Assembly: GCF_000720725.1 (NCBI RefSeq)
Contig: NZ_JOCQ01000089.1
Location: forward strand, 1-64,000
From: Streptomyces rimosus subsp. rimosus
GTDB taxonomy: Bacteria; Actinomycetota; Actinomycetes; Streptomycetales; Streptomycetaceae
DNA: 64,000 bases
Direction of reading: 5' to 3'
Made by a program: the position numbers and the translations under genes. Positions within the stretch are counted from its first letter, which is position 1. Every line of letters begins with the position of its first letter. Below are positions 40,474 through 58,901 of the stretch, one piece after another. A model generated the notes under the pieces. That model did not search any database. It was given only the letters and a program-made list of their open reading frames with translations, and was not told where the DNA came from.

Positions 40474-40752
40474 TCACGCTTCGGCGCGCGGCATCCCCGT
40501 CAGACTGCGGTTCGGCGCCTCGCCGGGCAGCGGGCACCGGGCCGCCATCCGGTCGATCACGCGCGCGTGCGCGGACGGGTTGCGCGGCGTGCCCGCCACG
40601 GGAATGACCGTGCAGCGGCCCTCACAGGGGCAGTAGAGGCGCCCCCAGTGCCCGTCCTTGCGCAACACCCAGCCCCGGGCGGCCCACTTCTCCAGGACGC
40701 GCCGTACGTCCTTCTTGGGGTGGTCACAGGGCCTGATCTCGCTGCCGACCAC
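40474..40752 (-). CDS. Small HicA-like protein
   Basis: The 92-residue product contains DHPKKDVRRVLEKWAARGWV, then LRKDGHWGRLYCPCEGRCTVIPVAGTPRNPSAHARVIDR. The order helix, GW, GH-x-L-x-C, and a V-P-x-x-G-TP-x-N strand-turn resembles the double-stranded RNA-binding-like fold of HicA mRNA interferases, whose catalytic His lies in the GH motif. The GTG start is uncertain: longer frames exist to 40971 but are Arg/Pro low complexity. It precedes the HTH gene by 148 bases. Confidence 0.55.
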   Translation of the reverse strand: MVGSEIRPCDHPKKDVRRVLEKWAARGWVLRKDGHWGRLYCPCEGRCTVIPVAGTPRNPSAHARVIDRMAARCPLPGEAPNRSLTGMPRAEA

Positions 40753-41458
40753 CCGCTCACCGCCCGTCGTCGTGCGAGAGCGGCCCGCAGGGCCCGCGGC
40801 GCGCGGGCGGCTTCGGGACGGCTGCGGCGCCGGCGCTGCGCGCGGCGGGGGTGACGGGGTGAGCAAGTACCACGAGAGGCTGACTCCTCTGGTGCCGATG
40901 AGGTGGCTACGCTCCGACACCAGTACGTTACTCCAAATGACGGACGGCGCCCGGCACATCGTGCGCGCCACACCTCACAACCCGTATCGCCACCGCGCCG
41001 GAATGCGATCCGCATTCGGTTCGCCGCAAAATCCTATAGCTCAGATGAAAGGGAAGCCGTCTGAATGAAGCTGCGGGCCCGGCGACTGAAGGGCCCCGCC
41101 GAGGGAATCCTGTTTCCCGTGCCGGGGGGGCTGAACGGAGAGAGCCCGCGCGAACTGTCCCGGCTCCCGGCCCATACGCGCCGGGCCCGGCGCGTATGGG
41201 CCGCCGGGCTCCCCGCTGACGGGGCGAGGCTGCGACCGGCAGCGTGCAGCCGCCGTCAGTGACCGAATTCCCCCGCGATGATTTCCGCGGGGCGGAGTGA
41301 CGGAATCCGCCGCTCTTCCGATCATCAGCTCATCATCATCGGCTCATCGACGAATACCAGGCCGACCCCTCCCCCGTACCGAGGAATCACCCACCCGCCT
41401 ATGCACACCACCATGCCGAAATCCCCCGCCCGGACTTTCCACCACCGGAGGAAGTGCC
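40753..41458. other. 706-base stretch with no supported gene
   Basis: The part next to the HicA-like gene is low-complexity GC-rich sequence. The middle (40900-41060) is AT-richer and could hold promoters for the minus-strand pair. A 36-base perfect palindrome lies at 41168-41203. A weak 65-codon frame at 41065-41262 has no recognisable product and runs through the palindrome. The right end holds the ribosome-binding site GGAGG of the next gene. Confidence 0.6.
41168..41203. terminator. 36-base perfect palindrome
   Basis: The two 18-base halves are exact reverse complements with no loop, centred at 41185/41186, with core GCGCCGGGCCCGGCGC. As RNA it would form a strong hairpin in either direction. 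It lies upstream of both the fusion gene (plus) and the HicA-like gene (minus), so it does not follow an obvious transcript and may insulate the two units. Confidence 0.5.
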
Positions 41459-43297
41459 ATGCCCCTGAACCCGCCGGCCGAAAACGGCCCGTCGGCGCCG
41501 CCCCGTGTCATCGCGGTGAGCGGCCCGGCCCACGTGGGCAAGGCAACGCAGCTGCGGCTGCTGGCCCGCCGTACCCCGCAGCTCGACGTCTGCCGCCCGG
41601 CGGACGAGGACGCCCCGCTGTGGCCGGCCCTCATCGGTACGGACCGCACCGGCTGGTGGCTCCACAGCACCTCGTACCAGGAGCTGGCGGATGTGCTGGC
41701 CGCCTCCTTCCTGGCCCGCGCCCGGCAGCCCCACGCAGGCGGTCTGCGCTGCGTACGGCAGGGCCTGCCCATGCTGGAAGCGACGCTGGCCGCGGTGGCC
41801 GCGGTACGCGAGGCGCGTACGACGGCGCGCGCTGCCGATGACGCCCGCGCCGCGCTCGCCCCGTACCGCGCCGCGCTGCACGCCGCCGAGGAGAGCGAGT
41901 ACGGCCTCGTCCTGCTGCACGACGAGGACCCCGCGCTGGGCGTCGCGCGCGGTCTGGCCCGGTCACCGGCCCCGAACGGGCTCCTGGAGAACTACCAGCG
42001 GCGGCTCCACGACCAGATTCACCGCCTCGTCGACGAAGGACGGTTCGGCACGGCCGTCGTCGTCGGCGACCGGCCGGTCATCGACGTGCAGCACCAACTG
42101 CGGCAGTGCCTCCACCGGCTGTACCCAGCGGTGCCGGAGTGCGCGCTCTCCCGTGTGCGGGTGGTGGCGCTCGGGGGCGACAGCGACCAGGCGCGCGAGG
42201 ACGCGGGCGAATACCTGCGTACCCGGCGCGGCTACGCCCGCCTCGATGCCGCGTACCTGGCCGGCGATGCGGCCTCCGACCCCCGGACCTGGGCCGAACG
42301 CCTCACCGACGGCCTTGACCGTTTCTGCGCCGCGCATCCCTTCCTCGATCGGGTGAGTGTCGAGCCCGTACGTGACCCAGGCGCGCTCACGGAGCTGCGC
42401 AAGCTGTTCGGTGACCGGCTGCGCGTCCAGGACGGGCCGCCTGCCGGGCAGGCCGCCGCCACGCCGTGGGCGCATCTGTCCCTCCAGCGCGGCCTTGACC
42501 GCCTGGCCTTCGACACAGCCTGGACCTTCCGGCCGCTGAAGCCCGTCTCCGTCCACAGCCTGGGGTTGCCGCCGTGCCTCGGCAGCTACCTGCGCGCGCT
42601 GCGGGACCGGCTCATCCGGCCTTTCCCGGCCGTTGATCTGGTCGCCGTCACCGGCAGCGCGGCCCAGGGGACGTACGAGCAGGGCCGCAGCGATCTGGAC
42701 GTCCTCGTCGTGGCGCCGCAGGACCGGCTTCCCCGGCTCCGGCGGGTACGCGCCGGCCTGGCGCCCGAGCCGGCCGGGGTGCGGCTGACGATGACGGTCC
42801 TCACCGAGGACGAGTTCCGCGCGGGCGCCCTGCCGCCGCGGCTGCTGCACGTCCTCACCCTGAGCGGGGCGGGCGCCGTCGCGCCCCTGTGGTGCGCCCC
42901 CGGCCTCGCCCTGCCCGTACCGGACGCCGTGACGTACGCGGACGCCAGCCTGCGCGACGCGGTACGGGCGGCCGTCACCATCCGCAGGCAGCTCCTGCTG
43001 GACGACCCGTACCTGCACGTGCTCCACAAGGCCACCGCCCTCCTCGCGAAGGTCATGCTCCGGGTGGAGTGCGGGGCCGAGTACCCGGCCGACGACCAGG
43101 CCATCGCGGCCTTCCACCGCCGGCAGCCCGACGGCGACGACGAGGGGCCCGGCGACGTACGGCGCGACCGGGCCGCGGCCGAGCGGATGGCCGGGGCGGT
43201 GCTGCGCGGCTGGCTGGCGACGCTCGGGGCCACGCCGGAGGCGGGCGCTGTCACGGCCGCCGCCTCCGCACCGGTGGCGCCGCACCCCCGCCGGTAG
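41459..43297 (+). CDS. Fusion of a thymidylate-kinase-like P-loop domain and a nucleotidyltransferase domain
   Basis: The 612-residue protein starts at an ATG with a strong GGAGGAA site. Residues 17-40 give VIAVSGPAHVGKATQLRLL, a P-loop of the thymidylate kinase form (GKATQ). The next 280 residues include FLARARQ and VVVGDRPVIDVQ segments suited to a kinase fold. From about residue 385 comes a Pol-beta-type nucleotidyltransferase: VDLVAVTGSAAQGTYEQGRSDLDVLV, with Gly399-Ser400 and the metal-binding Asp412 and Asp414. A helical domain follows. Substrate and reaction are unknown. It is alone on the plus strand and convergent with panD. Confidence 0.75.
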   Translation: MPLNPPAENGPSAPPRVIAVSGPAHVGKATQLRLLARRTPQLDVCRPADEDAPLWPALIGTDRTGWWLHSTSYQELADVLAASFLARARQPHAGGLRCVRQGLPMLEATLAAVAAVREARTTARAADDARAALAPYRAALHAAEESEYGLVLLHDEDPALGVARGLARSPAPNGLLENYQRRLHDQIHRLVDEGRFGTAVVVGDRPVIDVQHQLRQCLHRLYPAVPECALSRVRVVALGGDSDQAREDAGEYLRTRRGYARLDAAYLAGDAASDPRTWAERLTDGLDRFCAAHPFLDRVSVEPVRDPGALTELRKLFGDRLRVQDGPPAGQAAATPWAHLSLQRGLDRLAFDTAWTFRPLKPVSVHSLGLPPCLGSYLRALRDRLIRPFPAVDLVAVTGSAAQGTYEQGRSDLDVLVVAPQDRLPRLRRVRAGLAPEPAGVRLTMTVLTEDEFRAGALPPRLLHVLTLSGAGAVAPLWCAPGLALPVPDAVTYADASLRDAVRAAVTIRRQLLLDDPYLHVLHKATALLAKVMLRVECGAEYPADDQAIAAFHRRQPDGDDEGPGDVRRDRAAAERMAGAVLRGWLATLGATPEAGAVTAAASAPVAPHPRR

Positions 43298-43343
43298 CCC
43301 GGACGGGCCGGTCAGCAGATCGGCAGGCGAGCAGACGAGCCGG

Positions 43344-43775
43344 TCAGCCGACCGGCCGCGCCCCCACCGCACCGGGACTGCGCTGCGTGTCCCCGCCCGG
43401 CACCGGCTCCGACGGGTCCGTGCCGAGCGCGACGATGCGGTTGTCCGCGTCCACGTGCACGACGTGCGGCCGCAGCGTACGGGCCTCCGCGTCGTCCACC
43501 TGCGCGTAGCTGATGAGGATCACCAGGTCGCCGGGGTGTACGAGGTGCGCGGCGGCGCCGTTGATGCCCAGGACGCCGGAGCCGCGCTCGCCCTCGATGA
43601 TGTACGTCTCCAGGCGGGCGCCGTTGGTGATGTCGACGATGTGGACCAGCTCGCCGGGGAGCAGATCGGCGGCGTCCAGCAGGTCGGCGTCGACCGTCAC
43701 CGAGCCGACGTAGTGCAGGTCCGCCTGGGTCACGGTGGCCCGGTGGATCTTGGACTTGAACATGGTGCGCAGCAT
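43344..43775 (-). CDS. panD: Aspartate 1-decarboxylase PanD
   Basis: PanD makes beta-alanine from aspartate for pantothenate. MLRTMFKSKIHRATVTQADLHYVGSVTVD contains the self-cleavage site Gly24-Ser25 that creates the pyruvoyl group, with Lys9 and the TNGARLETYIIEGERGSG region also conserved. The length of 143 residues includes a C-terminal tail of about 20 residues beyond the usual core. An upstream in-frame extension lacks a start signal. It is downstream of tuf beyond a terminator. Confidence 0.94.
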   Translation of the reverse strand: MLRTMFKSKIHRATVTQADLHYVGSVTVDADLLDAADLLPGELVHIVDITNGARLETYIIEGERGSGVLGINGAAAHLVHPGDLVILISYAQVDDAEARTLRPHVVHVDADNRIVALGTDPSEPVPGGDTQRSPGAVGARPVG

Positions 43776-43882
43776 GGCGTCACTTCCGGGAGAAGGGTCG
43801 CGTCCCCGGCCGGGGTACGCGCCGACCCGCACATGCTAGGCAGCGGGGGCCCGGAGCAGAAGGCCCGGCCGCGAACAGCGAA

Positions 43883-43914
43883 GAGCCCCGCTCACCCGAA
43901 GGTGAGCGGGGCTC
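43883..43914 (-). terminator. Terminator after tuf
   Basis: GAGCCCCGCTCACC and GGTGAGCGGGGCTC form a perfect 14-base stem with the tetraloop CGAA (minus strand TTCG, an extra-stable UUCG loop). It lies about 50 bases after the tuf stop. Confidence 0.8.
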
Positions 43915-43961
43915 CTCAGAGCGCTCAGCAGAGCTGCCGGGTCTCCCCGACCGTCAAGGAC

Positions 43962-45155
<1,194 letters not shown>

Positions 45156-45226
45156 TGGGGTCCTCCTGTGGAGTGGTTCTGTACGCCTTACTCATCGGCG
45201 CCAGGTGATCTTTGCTGGGGTGCCGG

Positions 45227-45271
45227 CTGCCGGGGGCCCACCCCGCGGGTGGCGGGGACGGGCCCCGGCAG
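45227..45271 (-). terminator. Nested hairpin between fusA and tuf
   Basis: CTGCCGGGGGCCC pairs with GGGCCCCGGCAG (12 pairs and one bulge), and inside it CCCCGC pairs with GCGGGG. It may attenuate str-operon transcription before tuf, or act as part of a tuf leader, since tuf is often also driven by its own promoter. Confidence 0.5.
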
Positions 45272-45315
45272 ACGGTGTCAAGCCTAAAGCGTGTTCCGAC
45301 TCGTGGGAGCCGGGA

Positions 45316-47436
<2,121 letters not shown>

Positions 47437-47475
47437 ATCGGCTCAATCTTCTCTCGGTCTCGATGGGGGTAGCGA

Positions 47476-47946
47476 CTACCAGCGGTAGTGCGCGAAGGCC
47501 TTGTTGGACTCGGCCATCTTGTGCGTGTCCTCGCGCTTCTTGACCGAAGCGCCGAGGCCGTTCGAGGCGTCCAGCAGCTCGTTCATGAGGCGCTCGGTCA
47601 TGGTCTTCTCGCGGCGGGCGCGGGAGTAGCCCACGAGCCAACGCAGCGAGAGCGTGGCGGCACGGCCGGGCTTGACCTCGACCGGGACCTGGTAGGTCGC
47701 GCCACCGACACGGCGGGACTTGACCTCAAGGGTCGGCTTGATGTTCTCGAGCGCGCGCTTCAGCGTGATGACCGGGTCGTTGCCGGTCTTCTCACGCAGA
47801 CCCTCCATGGCGCCGTAGACGATGCGCTCGGCGGTGGAGCGCTTGCCGTTCAGCAGCACCTTGTTGATGAGGGAGGTCACCAGAGGAGAGCCGTAGACCG
47901 GGTCGATGATGACCGGGCGCTTCGGGGCGGGGCCCTTACGAGGCAT
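47476..47946 (-). CDS. rpsG: 30S ribosomal protein S7
   Basis: S7 nucleates assembly of the 30S head and lies near the E-site tRNA. MPRKGPAPKRPVIIDPVYGSPLVTSLINKVL, the VEVKPGRAATLSLRWLVGYSRARREKTM segment and the AHYRW end are standard. It has 156 residues and follows rpsL by two bases. Confidence 0.98.
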   Translation of the reverse strand: MPRKGPAPKRPVIIDPVYGSPLVTSLINKVLLNGKRSTAERIVYGAMEGLREKTGNDPVITLKRALENIKPTLEVKSRRVGGATYQVPVEVKPGRAATLSLRWLVGYSRARREKTMTERLMNELLDASNGLGASVKKREDTHKMAESNKAFAHYRW

Positions 47947-47948
47947 TC

Positions 47949-48320
47949 TTACTTCTCCTTCTTGGCGCCGTAGCGGCTGCGAGCCTGCTTGCGGTTCTTG
48001 ACGCCCTGCGTGTCGAGGGAGCCGCGGATGATCTTGTACCGAACACCCGGCAGGTCCTTCACACGGCCGCCGCGCACGAGCACGATCGAGTGCTCCTGCA
48101 GGTTGTGGCCCTCACCCGGAATGTAAGCGGTGACCTCGATGCCGCTGGTCAGACGCACACGCGCGACCTTACGCAGGGCCGAGTTCGGCTTCTTCGGGGT
48201 GGTCGTGAAAACACGCGTGCAGACGCCGCGGCGCTGGGGCGAACCCTCCAGTGCGGGCGTCTTGTTCTTCTCGACCTTGTCCTGCCGGCCCTTGCGGACC
48301 AGCTGCTGGATCGTAGGCAC
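47949..48320 (-). CDS. rpsL: 30S ribosomal protein S12
   Basis: S12 controls decoding accuracy. PTIQQLVRKGRQDKVEKNKTPALEGSPQRRGVC leads to TTPKKPNSALRKVARVRLTSG and LPGVRYKIIRG. The lysines of the two streptomycin-resistance hotspots (TTPKKPNS, and the Lys before the DLPGVRY stretch) are wild type. The start is GTG, 123 residues. It is the first gene of the str operon. Confidence 0.98.
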   Translation of the reverse strand: MPTIQQLVRKGRQDKVEKNKTPALEGSPQRRGVCTRVFTTTPKKPNSALRKVARVRLTSGIEVTAYIPGEGHNLQEHSIVLVRGGRVKDLPGVRYKIIRGSLDTQGVKNRKQARSRYGAKKEK

Positions 48321-48372
48321 CGTTTCTCCGGTTTCTGTGTGCCAGTCTCGGTAAAGCTAACCTGGAACAGTC

Positions 48373-48391
48373 CCCGACCCACGCGGTCGGG
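48373..48391 (-). promoter_or_regulatory. Leader hairpin CCCGACCGCGTGGGTCGGG of the str operon
   Basis: CCCGACC and GGTCGGG pair perfectly over seven bases around GCGTG, 53 bases before the rpsL start. The inner 17 bases and the CGACAC stretch just upstream are repeated in the S10 leader. The match between two operons suggests a functional element. Confidence 0.6.
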
Positions 48392-48515
48392 TGTGTCGAA
48401 TACTGCAGACCCCTCGCTGGGACGAGGACGGCGGCAGATTGCGGTGTCGAGACCCGGCTTCCGTGCGGACGAGTGCACGCACGGCAGCCCGAGGACACCC
48501 CAGGCACAAGGTCAG

Positions 48516-48544
48516 AGCGTACCTACCGCATGGGCTGCGGTCAA
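48516..48544 (-). promoter_or_regulatory. Promoter of the str operon
   Basis: TTGACC and TACGCT lie 17 bases apart on the minus strand, close to the consensus of Streptomyces HrdB-dependent promoters. TTTGTT precedes the -35. This is the strongest promoter match near rpsL. Confidence 0.7.
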
Positions 48545-48743
48545 AACAAATGCACACGCGAAGGACACCCCGGACTCCTCCGGCGCTGCGGCCACCGTAG
48601 TGCGATCAGGAGCCGTACGGAAGAAGGCTCCACCACCGCTCCGAGGGCCGTTCGGCCCGCCGGATACGCCGTACGGGTGGGCCGGACACCGTCACTGCGG
48701 CTTGTACCACGCCGGCGCCGGCTTCGCGCGTGTGACGTTCTTC

Positions 48744-49322
48744 CTAAGCGCGGGCCAGCACCGCCAGCATCATCATCAAGAGGAAGAACGCCCAGCCGCC
48801 GATGCTCAGCCAGCCCAGGACCAGCCCGGCCAGCGCCTGGCCGTCGCCGCGCTCCCCGGAGCGGCGGATCTCGGCACGTGCCTTGTGGCCCAGGATCACC
48901 GCGGGTATCCCGGTCAGGCCCCCCGTCGCCATGGTGAGGATGCCGCAGACCAGCGCGCCGGTCGCGGTGCCGTTGACGGGCGCCAGCGGGGGCACCGGCG
49001 CCGGCATGAAGGTCTGGGGCACCGCCTGAGGGGGTGCGAACTGTGCCTGCGGCACCGGCCCCTGCGGCAGGTCCGCGACCAGCAGCTGCAGCTCGCCATG
49101 GGTCTGGGCCTGGTACGCGCGGCCGATCCGCTGCTCGTACTCGTGCTGCGGCAGCCGGCCCTCGGCGAATCCGGCCTTCAGCACGTCCACCGCACGCTCC
49201 CGGTCGGCGTGCGAAGCGCGCATCGCCGGCGCCTGACCCGACGTCTGTCCCGACGCCTGGGCCGGCGGCTGACCGCCTTGCCAGGGCACCGGCTGCCCAC
49301 CCTGCCACGGTTGGTACGCCAC
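48744..49322 (-). CDS. DUF1707 and DUF4190 domain membrane protein
   Basis: The 192-residue protein has a Gln/Pro/Gly-rich N-terminus, a DUF1707 domain at about 34-86 (MRASHADRERAVDVLKAGFAEGRLPQHEYEQRI), a Pro-rich linker, and a DUF4190 part with two membrane helices (GALVCGILTMATGGLTGIPAVILG and GLVLGWLSIGGWAFFLLMMMLAVL). Both domains are common in actinobacterial envelope proteins of unknown role. The GTG start is chosen because GGGGGAGG lies just upstream; a longer ATG start at 49361 lacks this. It follows the rpoC terminator. Confidence 0.85.
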   Translation of the reverse strand: MAYQPWQGGQPVPWQGGQPPAQASGQTSGQAPAMRASHADRERAVDVLKAGFAEGRLPQHEYEQRIGRAYQAQTHGELQLLVADLPQGPVPQAQFAPPQAVPQTFMPAPVPPLAPVNGTATGALVCGILTMATGGLTGIPAVILGHKARAEIRRSGERGDGQALAGLVLGWLSIGGWAFFLLMMMLAVLARA

Positions 49323-49446
49323 CTGAGCACCTCCCCCATTTTTGAGCAGTACACCCATCATTCAGTACGCGCCAGGAGATCGCACGGTTCCCCCGGCCGA
49401 ATCTTCGGCGCCTCATCGAGCCGTCCGGTCACCGGGGCAGAACGCC

Positions 49447-49483
49447 GCAGGGCGGCCACCCCACAAAGGGGTGGCCGCCCTGC
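49447..49483 (-). terminator. Terminator of the rpoBC operon
   Basis: GCAGGGCGGCCACCCC and GGGGTGGCCGCCCTGC form a perfect 16-base stem with loop ACAAA, about 45 bases after the rpoC stop. It is the clearest hairpin terminator of this region. Confidence 0.8.
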
Positions 49484-49528
49484 CGCTACAGCGCGTGACC
49501 GGTGAGCCGGTCACGGCCGCGAGGGACC

Positions 49529-53428
<3,900 letters not shown>

Positions 53429-53524
53429 TGTCGTCAATCCCTCTTTCAGGGTCGAGTCTCAATCATGGTCTGAGGGGGTCCGGGGTGGGGCCGGGACCTC
53501 GCTGGGAGGTCCCGGCCAGACCCG

Positions 53525-57007
<3,483 letters not shown>

Positions 57008-57415
57008 GAGGGGGTCCTTCCGAGGGCTCGGACTCACTACGCGCGTACCGGTCCCGGACCGAACACAGCCGGAGGAAAGGCCCAGGTCAGGGCGGTTCGG
57101 TCGGCATTGCTCGGGCTCGGGTATGCCCCTGGTGACGGGCAGGGAGCAGCTAACAGGCAGCGCAAAGGGTCAGTGTAGCCACTCGGCACACTGATGTCCA
57201 GAGCGAGTTTCCGGAGACCGGTCCAGCACTGTGATACCGATCTTCTCCCTCCGGGAGGCGGCACCCTCCGTGACGGAGGTACCCCTCTTTGTTCTTCTCA
57301 ACGCCCAACGTCTCATGCCTGCCGCAAGCCGTACGCCAAGAGGCGCACCCCGATGCTTCCCTCTTCGCCGGCGATCCATGCCTCGAACCCGGATCGCTTC
57401 TGGCGTCGCGTCCTG

Positions 57416-57444
57416 AGAATTGCGCGCTGCGTGCGGTTCGTCAA
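57416..57444 (-). promoter_or_regulatory. Probable rpoBC promoter
   Basis: TTGACG and AATTCT are 17 bases apart on the minus strand, with a consensus -35 and moderate -10. It gives rpoBC its own transcription start independent of rplJL, as is known in Streptomyces. Confidence 0.55.
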
Positions 57445-57551
57445 GGCCCCCCACCCACTGGAAGATCGTCACGGGACGCAGGGCCGCGGGCAACGAAGAT
57501 CACCATACTCGCACGGAAGGGCGGGTCGGCGCAGCCGCGGCCCGAACGCCC

Positions 57552-57583
57552 GAAGGCGACCACCCGCATGGGTGATCGCCTTC
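57552..57583 (-). terminator. Terminator after rplL
   Basis: GAAGGCGACCACCC and GGGTGATCGCCTTC form a 14-base stem with one mismatch and loop GCAT, about 30 bases after the rplL stop. Confidence 0.65.
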
Positions 57584-57614
57584 AGGTTTGCGAAGAGTCA
57601 GCGGACTCCTGAGG

Positions 57615-58004
57615 TCACTTGACCTCGACGGAGGCGCCGGCGCCCTTGAGGGCCTCGGCGGCCTTCTCCGCGGCGTCCTTGGCGACCTTCTCGAGGACCG
57701 GCTTCGGGGTGCCGTCGACGAGGTCCTTGGCCTCCTTCAGACCCAGCGAGGTCAGCTCGCGCACGACCTTGATGACCTGGATCTTCTTGTCGCCGGCGCC
57801 GGTGAGGATGACGTCGAACTCGTCCTGCTCCTCGGCAGCGGCGGCGCCGCCGTCGCCCTGGGCCGGGCCGGCAGCGGCAACGGCGACCGGGGCGGCAGCC
57901 TCGACGTCGAACTTCTCCTCGAACTTCTTCACGAAGTCGGAGAGCTCGAGCAGGGTCATCTCCTCGAACTGGGCCAGCAGTTCGTCCTGGGTGAGCTTCG
58001 CCAT
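57615..58004 (-). CDS. rplL: 50S ribosomal protein L7/L12
   Basis: L7/L12 forms the flexible stalk that recruits translation factors. LTQDELLAQFEEMTLLELSDFVKKFEEKF is the dimerisation domain, the hinge is Ala/Gly-rich, and EFDVILTGAGDKKIQVIKVVRELTSLGLKEAKDLVDGTPKPVLE is the factor-binding domain. It has 129 residues and follows rplJ after about 90 bases. Confidence 0.98.
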   Translation of the reverse strand: MAKLTQDELLAQFEEMTLLELSDFVKKFEEKFDVEAAAPVAVAAAGPAQGDGGAAAAEEQDEFDVILTGAGDKKIQVIKVVRELTSLGLKEAKDLVDGTPKPVLEKVAKDAAEKAAEALKGAGASVEVK

Positions 58005-58093
58005 GGTGGCGGTCCTTCCACTAATTCGGCTGGTGCCGGATGTACATTGCGGCGGGCGTGCTGAGCAGACGTGCCCGCTGGACTGAGGAGTGG

Positions 58094-58645
58094 TTACTCC
58101 GCAGCCGCGGCGGGAGCCGGCTCACCGGCACCGCCCTGCTCGACCTTGCTGCGAAGAGCTTCCGCGGTGCGGACCATCTTCGTGAGCGGGGCCTGGAAGG
58201 TCGCCGCGGCCTTGGCCATGGACGCCTTCATGCCACCCGCCAGCTTGGCGAGCAGAACCTCGCGGGACTCGAGGTCCGCAAGCTTCTTGATCTCGTCGGC
58301 GGACAGCGCCTTGCCTTCAAGGACACCGCCCTTGATGACGAGAGAGGGGTTCTCCTTGGCGAAGTCACGAAGACCCTTCGCCGCCTCGACCGGGTCACCG
58401 GTCACGAAGGCGACAGCCGTCGAGCCCTTGAGGTGCTCGTCCAGCGTGATCCCGGCCTCATTGGCCGCAATCTTGGTCAGCGTGTTCTTCACCACACGGT
58501 ACTGAGCGTTGTCACCGAGCGAACGGCGCAGCTGCTTGAGCTGAGCGACGGACAGTCCGGTGTACGCGGTCACAACAGCGGCGTTGGAGTTACGGAGCTT
58601 CTCCGTGATCTCCTCGACGGCTGCGACCTTGTCGGGCCTCGCCAT
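58094..58645 (-). CDS. rplJ: 50S ribosomal protein L10
   Basis: L10 anchors the L7/L12 stalk and, with L12, represses its own mRNA through the leader. MARPDKVAAVEEITEKLRNSNAAVVTAYTGLSVAQLKQLR and NTLTKIAANEAGI are standard; the C-terminal helix binds L12. The ATG gives 183 residues. A longer frame upstream reads the attenuator and is rejected. Confidence 0.97.
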   Translation of the reverse strand: MARPDKVAAVEEITEKLRNSNAAVVTAYTGLSVAQLKQLRRSLGDNAQYRVVKNTLTKIAANEAGITLDEHLKGSTAVAFVTGDPVEAAKGLRDFAKENPSLVIKGGVLEGKALSADEIKKLADLESREVLLAKLAGGMKASMAKAAATFQAPLTKMVRTAEALRSKVEQGGAGEPAPAAAAE

Positions 58646-58694
58646 GAGCCTCGGCCTCCTTCCGGGTGATGAGGACCGCGCAGAAGGGGCTGGG

Positions 58695-58727
58695 CAAAAC
58701 AAACGCCCCGGCGCAAGCGCACGGGGC
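58695..58727 (-). promoter_or_regulatory. Attenuator hairpin with T-tract in the rplJ leader
   Basis: On the minus strand GCCCCG-T-GCGC pairs with GCGCCGGGGC around a TT turn (ten pairs, one bulged base) and is followed by TTTGTTTTG. This is a classic intrinsic terminator placed inside the leader, so it probably acts as an attenuator that an upstream L10-binding fold can influence. Confidence 0.7.
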
Positions 58728-58869
58728 ACAACTCGACCGGTCGAAACAGAGTTCTTCCGGGAGATCTTCCTCGTCCACCTGCGCAGGCCGTCCGCAGCTA
58801 GCGGATCCTTCGGTTCCGTACGCCCGTGAAGGCGCGCGGAGACAACCAGCGGTCTTTGGCTTCTTCGCT

Positions 58870-58899
58870 ACGGTACGCGAACGGCCCAGTCGCAGGCAA
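58870..58899 (-). promoter_or_regulatory. Possible rplJL promoter
   Basis: TTGCCT and TACCGT lie 18 bases apart on the minus strand, immediately downstream of the lipoprotein terminator hairpin. It would give a leader of about 220 bases. Confidence 0.45.
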
Positions 58900-58901
58900 A
58901 T

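Larger units (their letters stand above)
48321..48743. other. Promoter/leader region of the str operon (423 bases without a gene)
   Basis: No coding frame is supported. On the minus strand it contains a good promoter (48516-48544) that would give a leader of about 190 bases. The leader holds the perfect hairpin at 48373-48391. The remaining 200 bases upstream separate the promoter from the end of the DUF1707 gene, which is read in the same direction. Confidence 0.7.
57008..57614. other. rpoB promoter/leader and rplL end region (607 bases without a gene)
   Basis: The region separates rplL from rpoB. It contains the rplJL terminator hairpin (57552-57583), a good promoter (57416-57444), and a leader of about 400 bases before the rpoB TTG. 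No supported coding frame was found; the GTG at 57037 would only extend RpoB by ten residues. The long leader could hold control structures that I could not resolve. Confidence 0.65.

Noticed and set aside
40753..40971. Longer N-terminus for the HicA-like protein
   Set aside because: The added part is Arg/Pro-rich low complexity without conserved features. The short GTG start fits the compact fold, although this remains uncertain.
41065..41262. 65-codon plus-strand frame starting at ATG
   Set aside because: No recognisable product, no good ribosome-binding site, and it runs through the 36-base palindrome.
47949..48320. Streptomycin-resistance change in S12
   Set aside because: Both hotspot lysine regions are wild type.
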